Positions 6,361 through 8,687 of a DNA stretch of 8,687 nt are shown here, piece by piece. The notes beneath the pieces are model-generated. The model ran no database searches. It saw only the letters and a list, made by a program, of their open reading frames with translations, and was not told the origin of the DNA. The stretch spans positions 1 to 8,687 of the forward strand of contig JAKPQT010000754.1 in NCBI GenBank assembly GCA_029555885.1, in the 5' to 3' direction. Position 1 is the first letter of the stretch; each line of letters starts with the position of its first letter. A program made the translations under genes and the position numbers. This DNA is from Chloroflexota bacterium. GTDB lineage: Bacteria > Chloroflexota > Anaerolineae > CG2-30-64-16.

Positions 6361-7401
6361 GTGTCACGTCCGGCCCGCCTGCCCGCCCGGCTGCGGCTTG
6401 CCCTGCTGCACTCGCTCGCGCCGGTCATCCTGGCGGCCGTCAGTGGTGCCGTACTGCTAGCGCTGGGGATGGTGGGCTGGCCGGTTGCGCTGGCCGCAGT
6501 CGCTCTGACGGGCGGGTGCGTGCTGGCGGTCAATTACTGGCTGGTGGGGCTGACCCTCGGCCCCATCGCCGAGATCACGCGCGTCGCCAGGCAAATCGCC
6601 GCGACCGGCCGGCTGGAAGATCGCGTGCCGCTGCCGCCCGCGCACGACGAGCTGCAGGAGCTAGTCAACACGCTCAATGCGATGCTGGCCCGGCTGGAAC
6701 GCAATGTGCTGCGCCAGCGCCGGTTCCTTGCAGATGCTTCGCACGAGCTGCGCGGCCCCCTGATGGTCATCCGCGGCAACCTGGACCTGCTGCAGATGGA
6801 CCTGCCCGCAGATGAGCGGAAGGCAGGGGCCCGCGAGGCCTCGGAAGAAGCGGACCGCATGGCCCGGCTGGTCGGCGACCTCCTGTTCCTGGCCGAAGAA
6901 GACGCCCACGCACGGCTGCAATCGGAGCCTGTCCACCTGGAGGACATCGTCGCGGAGGTCTGGCAGCGCGCGTGCAGCCTCGACGTGGATGTGCATGAGA
7001 TGGTGCTCGCGTGTAACGAGCCTGTTGTCGTGCTGGGCGATCACTACCGGCTGACCCAGATGCTGTGGAACCTGGTCGAGAATGCGTTGCGCTACACCAA
7101 CGAAGGCGGCCGCGTCACGCTCTGCTCGCGCCTCGCAGGCGAGCAGGTGGAACTGACCATCACCGACACGGGCATCGGCATCCCCGCCGAACACATCCCC
7201 CACCTGTTCGAGCGTTTTTACCGTGTGGACCGGGCGCGGCTGCGCGTCGAGAGCAGCACCGGCCTGGGGCTGCCCATCGTCAAGCAGGTGGCGGAAGCGC
7301 ACGGCGGCGAGGTGCGCGTGACGAGCCGGCTCGGCGCTGGCAGCACGTTCACCGTTCTCCTGCCCCGGCTGCGCGAGACCCCGACCGCCGTCTCCAGATA
7401 A
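6361..7401 (+). CDS. Membrane sensor histidine kinase with minimal extracytoplasmic region
   Basis: This 346-aa kinase partners the preceding response regulator, with a GTG start 3 nt after its stop and GGGAGGAA (6347-6354) inside its last codons. Two hydrophobic helices (about 17-38 and 41-65) are joined by only a few residues, so there is virtually no external sensor domain. A HAMP linker follows (about 62-115). The HisKA H-box is FLADASHELRGPL with His128, and the ATPase domain has the N-box WNLVENALRYT (Asn241), G1 DTGIGI (269-274), F-box HLFERFYRVD and G2 TGLGLPI (300-306). An odd point is Gly132: the usual Thr/Asn four residues after the phospho-His, important for phosphatase activity in this family, is replaced. 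Input may come through the membrane or a partner protein. P2 begins 3 nt after the stop codon. Confidence 0.95.
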   Translation: MSRPARLPARLRLALLHSLAPVILAAVSGAVLLALGMVGWPVALAAVALTGGCVLAVNYWLVGLTLGPIAEITRVARQIAATGRLEDRVPLPPAHDELQELVNTLNAMLARLERNVLRQRRFLADASHELRGPLMVIRGNLDLLQMDLPADERKAGAREASEEADRMARLVGDLLFLAEEDAHARLQSEPVHLEDIVAEVWQRACSLDVDVHEMVLACNEPVVVLGDHYRLTQMLWNLVENALRYTNEGGRVTLCSRLAGEQVELTITDTGIGIPAEHIPHLFERFYRVDRARLRVESSTGLGLPIVKQVAEAHGGEVRVTSRLGAGSTFTVLLPRLRETPTAVSR

Positions 7402-7404
7402 CCA

Positions 7405-7460
7405 CCTTCATTGAGTCGTCATCGTCCCTTCATCGTCCCTTCATTTTCATCTGCTAACAT
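7405..7460 (+). promoter_or_regulatory. Pho-box-like promoter P2: four 11-bp-spaced direct repeats plus -10
   Basis: CCTTCAT (7405-7411), TCGTCAT (7416-7422), CCTTCAT (7427-7433) and CCTTCAT (7438-7444) stand exactly 11 bp apart. Ten nucleotides separate the last from TAACAT (7455-7460), a 4/6 -10 match. The layout is identical to P1, and the second unit TCGTCAT is the same in both. Transcription would start near 7467 and run through a structured leader of about 180 nt into the Rnk-like gene. No separate -35 is visible. Confidence 0.82.
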
Positions 7461-7474
7461 TGACTTGTTGTCGT

Positions 7475-7622
7475 CATGCTCGGACGTCCGGCATGGCGTC
7501 GTGGCGCGCGTCCGCGGCCCGGCGTGTTTGGCGACTTACTGTCTATCCGATAAAGGGGTAGTATAGCCCCTTGTGGGCGTCCTGACGGGCACAAGGCCCT
7601 AGGCTACGAGTGTTCGGATAGA
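7475..7622 (+). promoter_or_regulatory. Structured leader RNA upstream of the Rnk-like gene
   Basis: The region between P2 and the start codon at 7649 holds several stems. CATGC (7475-7479) pairs with GCATG (7491-7495), enclosing the palindrome CGGACGTCCG. TCTATCCGA (7542-7550) pairs perfectly with TCGGATAGA (7614-7622), closing an element of 81 nt. Inside it, AAGGGG (7553-7558) can pair with CCCCTT (7567-7572), or CCTTGTG (7569-7575) with CACAAGG (7590-7596). These two share bases and exclude each other. The pattern is compatible with a cis-acting switch or a stable 5' end, but it matches no riboswitch class I recognise and no T-run terminator is included. Confidence 0.45.
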
Positions 7623-7648
7623 TTCTAATATGCGATTGAGGAGAACTT

Positions 7649-8062
7649 ATGAAGACAGCACGCGAGATCAGAATTACCGCGCGTGATATGGCACAACTGC
7701 GCAAATATATCGAAGATGTCACCTGGGAGGACCCGCGCAAGCGCTCCGAGCTTACCGGCCTGGAGGCCGAGCTGGATCGTGCGGTCGTGGTCGATGATGC
7801 TCACGTGCCGGACGACGTGATTACCATGCACTCCGAGGCCCGGCTGGTCGATGTGGAGACCGGCGAGGAGATGGTGTGCAAGCTGGTCTTTCCCGATGAG
7901 GCCGATATTGCGCAGATGCGCATCTCCGTGCTTGCGCCCATCGGTACGGCCATGCTGGGCTATCGCGTGGGGGACCGGTTCGAGTGGGAGGTGCCCGCAG
8001 GCAAGCGTACGCTCCTGGTCAAGGAGATCCTGTATCAGCCGGAGAACAGCCAGGGCGCATGA
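7649..8062 (+). CDS. rnk: Rnk-like nucleoside diphosphate kinase regulator (GreA/GreB C-terminal domain)
   Basis: The 137-aa protein starts at ATG 7649 with GAGGAGAA at 7638-7645. It has a short helical N-terminal part (about 8-50, ITARDMAQLRKYIE and LEAELDRAVVV) and a GreA/GreB-type C-terminal FKBP-like domain (about 54-131: VPDDVITMHSEARLVD, LAPIGTAMLGYRVGDRFEWE and PAGKRTLLVKEILYQ). That is the layout of Rnk proteins, which bind RNA polymerase but have a coiled coil shorter than that of GreA (about 158 aa). In proteobacteria Rnk was named for its effect on nucleoside diphosphate kinase and polyphosphate levels. Here it is a single gene under P2, followed by a terminator. Coupling of an RNA polymerase/phosphate-metabolism factor to a Pho-type promoter is suggestive but inferred. 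Confidence 0.85.
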   Translation: MKTAREIRITARDMAQLRKYIEDVTWEDPRKRSELTGLEAELDRAVVVDDAHVPDDVITMHSEARLVDVETGEEMVCKLVFPDEADIAQMRISVLAPIGTAMLGYRVGDRFEWEVPAGKRTLLVKEILYQPENSQGA

Positions 8063-8088
8063 CGCGCCAACGGCCGTATAGCCGGATG

Positions 8089-8132
8089 AAAAACGTGCGA
8101 TGCACTCGCGAGAGACATCGCACGCTTCTTTT
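8089..8132. terminator. Bidirectional intrinsic terminator
   Basis: CGTGCGATG (8094-8102) and CATCGCACG (8116-8124) form a perfect 9-bp stem, and the 13-nt loop contains the palindrome CTCGCGAG. On the plus strand it is followed by CTTCTTTT (8125-8132). On the minus strand the run of five A (8089-8093) supplies the U-tract. It therefore serves both convergent genes, the Rnk-like gene and the minus-strand gene, whose stop codon (8131-8133) touches it. Confidence 0.85.
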
Positions 8133-8442
8133 ACAACCCCGACAGGTCTAACCCTTCGATGAGCTCATGGAAGCATTCCAGGTCGGGCATCCGGTGGCGT
8201 TCGTCCGCCGTCCGCCCCATCAGATAGGCCGTGAACACGATCTCCAGCAGCTTTTCCTGGAATTCGGTCCGCTCCGCGTCCAGGTAGACGAGGTGCGTGG
8301 CCGCGGCCTGCAGGATATTCAGCTCCTCCGCATCGTCACGGACGAGGGACCAGTTATCATCGGTCACCGGTATGATCAGCTCGGCGGCCCGCCGCAGACA
8401 GAACGCCGGATCGGTCAGTTGAGTTCTACTATCACCAGGCAT
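8131..8442 (-). CDS. Unrecognised 103-aa protein under a Pho-box-like promoter
   Basis: The frame is read on the minus strand from ATG at 8442-8440 to TAA at 8133-8131. That start has GAGGT 6 nt upstream (minus-strand AGGTAATGTC before ATG). Longer in-frame starts lie upstream of, or at, the predicted transcription start of P3 and have no ribosome site. The product is an acidic, mostly helical, soluble protein without signal peptide or membrane segment. Recognisable stretches are FCLRRAAELI, DDAEELNILQAAATHLVYLD and the C-terminal FHELIEGLDLSGL. It has two cysteines (15 and 92) without metal-site spacing. I do not recognise a family. Its promoter shares the unusual architecture of P1 and P2, which places it in the same presumed regulon, and a good terminator closes it. 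Confidence 0.65.
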   Translation of the reverse strand: MPGDSRTQLTDPAFCLRRAAELIIPVTDDNWSLVRDDAEELNILQAAATHLVYLDAERTEFQEKLLEIVFTAYLMGRTADERHRMPDLECFHELIEGLDLSGL

Positions 8443-8480
8443 GACATTACCTCGCAGATTGATACGCTTGCGCATGGAGG

Positions 8481-8536
8481 AGCATACCGAGGCAGCGTGA
8501 AGCGCGAGTGACGCCGCAATGACAAGTTGATGAAAG
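8481..8536 (-). promoter_or_regulatory. Pho-box-like promoter P3 (minus strand): four 11-bp-spaced direct repeats plus -10
   Basis: On the minus strand the units are CTTTCAT (8536-8530), TTGTCAT (8525-8519), GCGTCAC (8514-8508) and GCTTCAC (8503-8497), exactly 11 bp apart. Ten nucleotides (8496-8487) follow, then TATGCT (8486-8481) as -10. Orientation, count, period and distance to -10 are the same as in P1 and P2, although this copy is on the other strand. Transcription would start near 8474 and reach the ATG at 8442 after about 30 nt. The distal repeat overlaps the probable -35 of the divergent epimerase promoter. Confidence 0.78.
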
Positions 8537-8557
8537 GCGAGCAACCCGCGTTATAAT
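8527..8557 (+). promoter_or_regulatory. Sigma-70-type promoter for the epimerase gene
   Basis: TTGATG (8527-8532) and a perfect TATAAT (8552-8557) are separated by 19 bp, slightly long, and lie 37 bp upstream of the ATG at 8595. Transcription would start near 8564. The -35 overlaps the first P3 repeat (8530-8536), so a regulator bound there could block or alter this promoter. Confidence 0.6.
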
Positions 8558-8594
8558 GGCTCGCATCCAAACCTTATCAAGAGCGAGGAACCGT

Positions 8595-8687
8595 ATGCTG
8601 GAAGCCCTGCGCGAAGAACTGTGGCGGCTGCACATGGAGCTGCCCAAGAACAACCTGGTCATGTGGACCGGCGGCAACATCAGTGCG
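8595..8687 (+). CDS. araD: Class II aldolase/epimerase, probable L-ribulose-5-phosphate 4-epimerase, N-terminal fragment
   Basis: Only the first 31 residues are in the window; the gene continues to the right. They read MLEALREELWRLHMELPKNN, then LVMWTGGNISA, the standard opening of the AraD/class II aldolase family. The GN(I/V)S motif belongs to the phosphate-binding part of the active site, and ELPK followed by LV is typical of L-ribulose-5-phosphate 4-epimerases rather than fuculose aldolases. The enzyme epimerises L-ribulose 5-phosphate to D-xylulose 5-phosphate in arabinose (or ascorbate-type) catabolism using a divalent metal, whose ligands lie outside the window. GAGGAA at 8585-8590 precedes the ATG. 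The choice of substrate within the family is uncertain from so short a piece. Confidence 0.75.
   Translation, partial: MLEALREELWRLHMELPKNNLVMWTGGNISA

Noticed and set aside
7559..7564. TAGTAT as an alternative -10 for the Rnk-like gene
   Set aside because: There is no acceptable -35 at 16-18 bp, and it is embedded in a stem of the leader; P2 is far better supported.
7542..7622. Possible tRNA (about 80 nt closed by a 9-bp stem)
   Set aside because: No anticodon arm of normal geometry and no GGTTCRA-type T-arm with a matching stem can be placed, so a leader structure is more likely.
8443..8544. N-terminal extension of the minus-strand gene to 8544 or 8475
   Set aside because: These starts lie upstream of or at the expected transcription start of P3 and have no ribosome site. 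The extension overlaps the operator repeats.
1..8687. CRISPR array, insertion sequence, prophage or toxin-antitoxin module
   Set aside because: No regularly spaced longer repeats, transposase, integrase or toxin motifs are visible. The 11-bp repeats are operator-sized, not CRISPR repeats.

Overview
The window is GC-rich bacterial DNA of densely packed genes. GC-biased codon use, long spurious antisense frames, GTG starts and large intergenic palindromes are compatible with Chloroflexota or another high-GC soil or thermophilic lineage; this placement is inference, as there is no rRNA or marker gene. No insertion sequence, CRISPR array, tRNA or phage gene is visible.

Layout. (1) 1-323: the C-terminal end of a decarboxylating 6-phosphogluconate dehydrogenase. 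(2) 324-489: an intergenic region with a 22-bp-arm inverted repeat. (3) 490-4247: a probable operon of a P2-type (Ca2+-ATPase-like) cation pump and an SDR enzyme that reads as D-mannonate oxidoreductase. (4) 4260-4302: a perfect 20-bp stem-loop. (5) 4322-5176: two tandem, colinear, paralogous four-helix membrane proteins resembling a fragment of haem-copper oxidase subunit I. (6) 5194-7401: a promoter, a small Cys/His-rich protein, an OmpR-family response regulator and a histidine kinase with almost no extracytoplasmic sensor. (7) 7402-8062: a promoter and a structured leader before an Rnk/GreA-C-type RNA polymerase-binding protein, closed by a bidirectional terminator. (8) 8131-8536, minus strand: an unrecognised 103-aa protein with its own promoter. 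(9) 8595-8687: the start of a class II aldolase/epimerase resembling L-ribulose-5-phosphate 4-epimerase.

The main discovery is regulatory. Three promoters, at 5194-5249 (+), 7405-7460 (+) and 8481-8536 (-), share one architecture: four direct repeats of a 7-mer close to NNKTCAY, spaced exactly 11 bp apart, then exactly 10 nt, then a -10-like hexamer. This is the geometry of a PhoB-type (Pho box) promoter, doubled. The three promoters surround the two-component system encoded between them. They would place the Cys/His-rich protein (and the two-component genes by readthrough), the Rnk-like protein and the unknown minus-strand protein in one local regulon, probably controlled by the encoded response regulator. 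The third operator also lies over the promoter of the divergent epimerase gene, so it may act on both directions.

Sugar-acid and pentose-phosphate enzymes flank the system (6-phosphogluconate dehydrogenase, mannonate oxidoreductase, ribulose-phosphate epimerase), but nothing in the sequence ties them to the regulon apart from the shared epimerase/minus-strand intergenic region.
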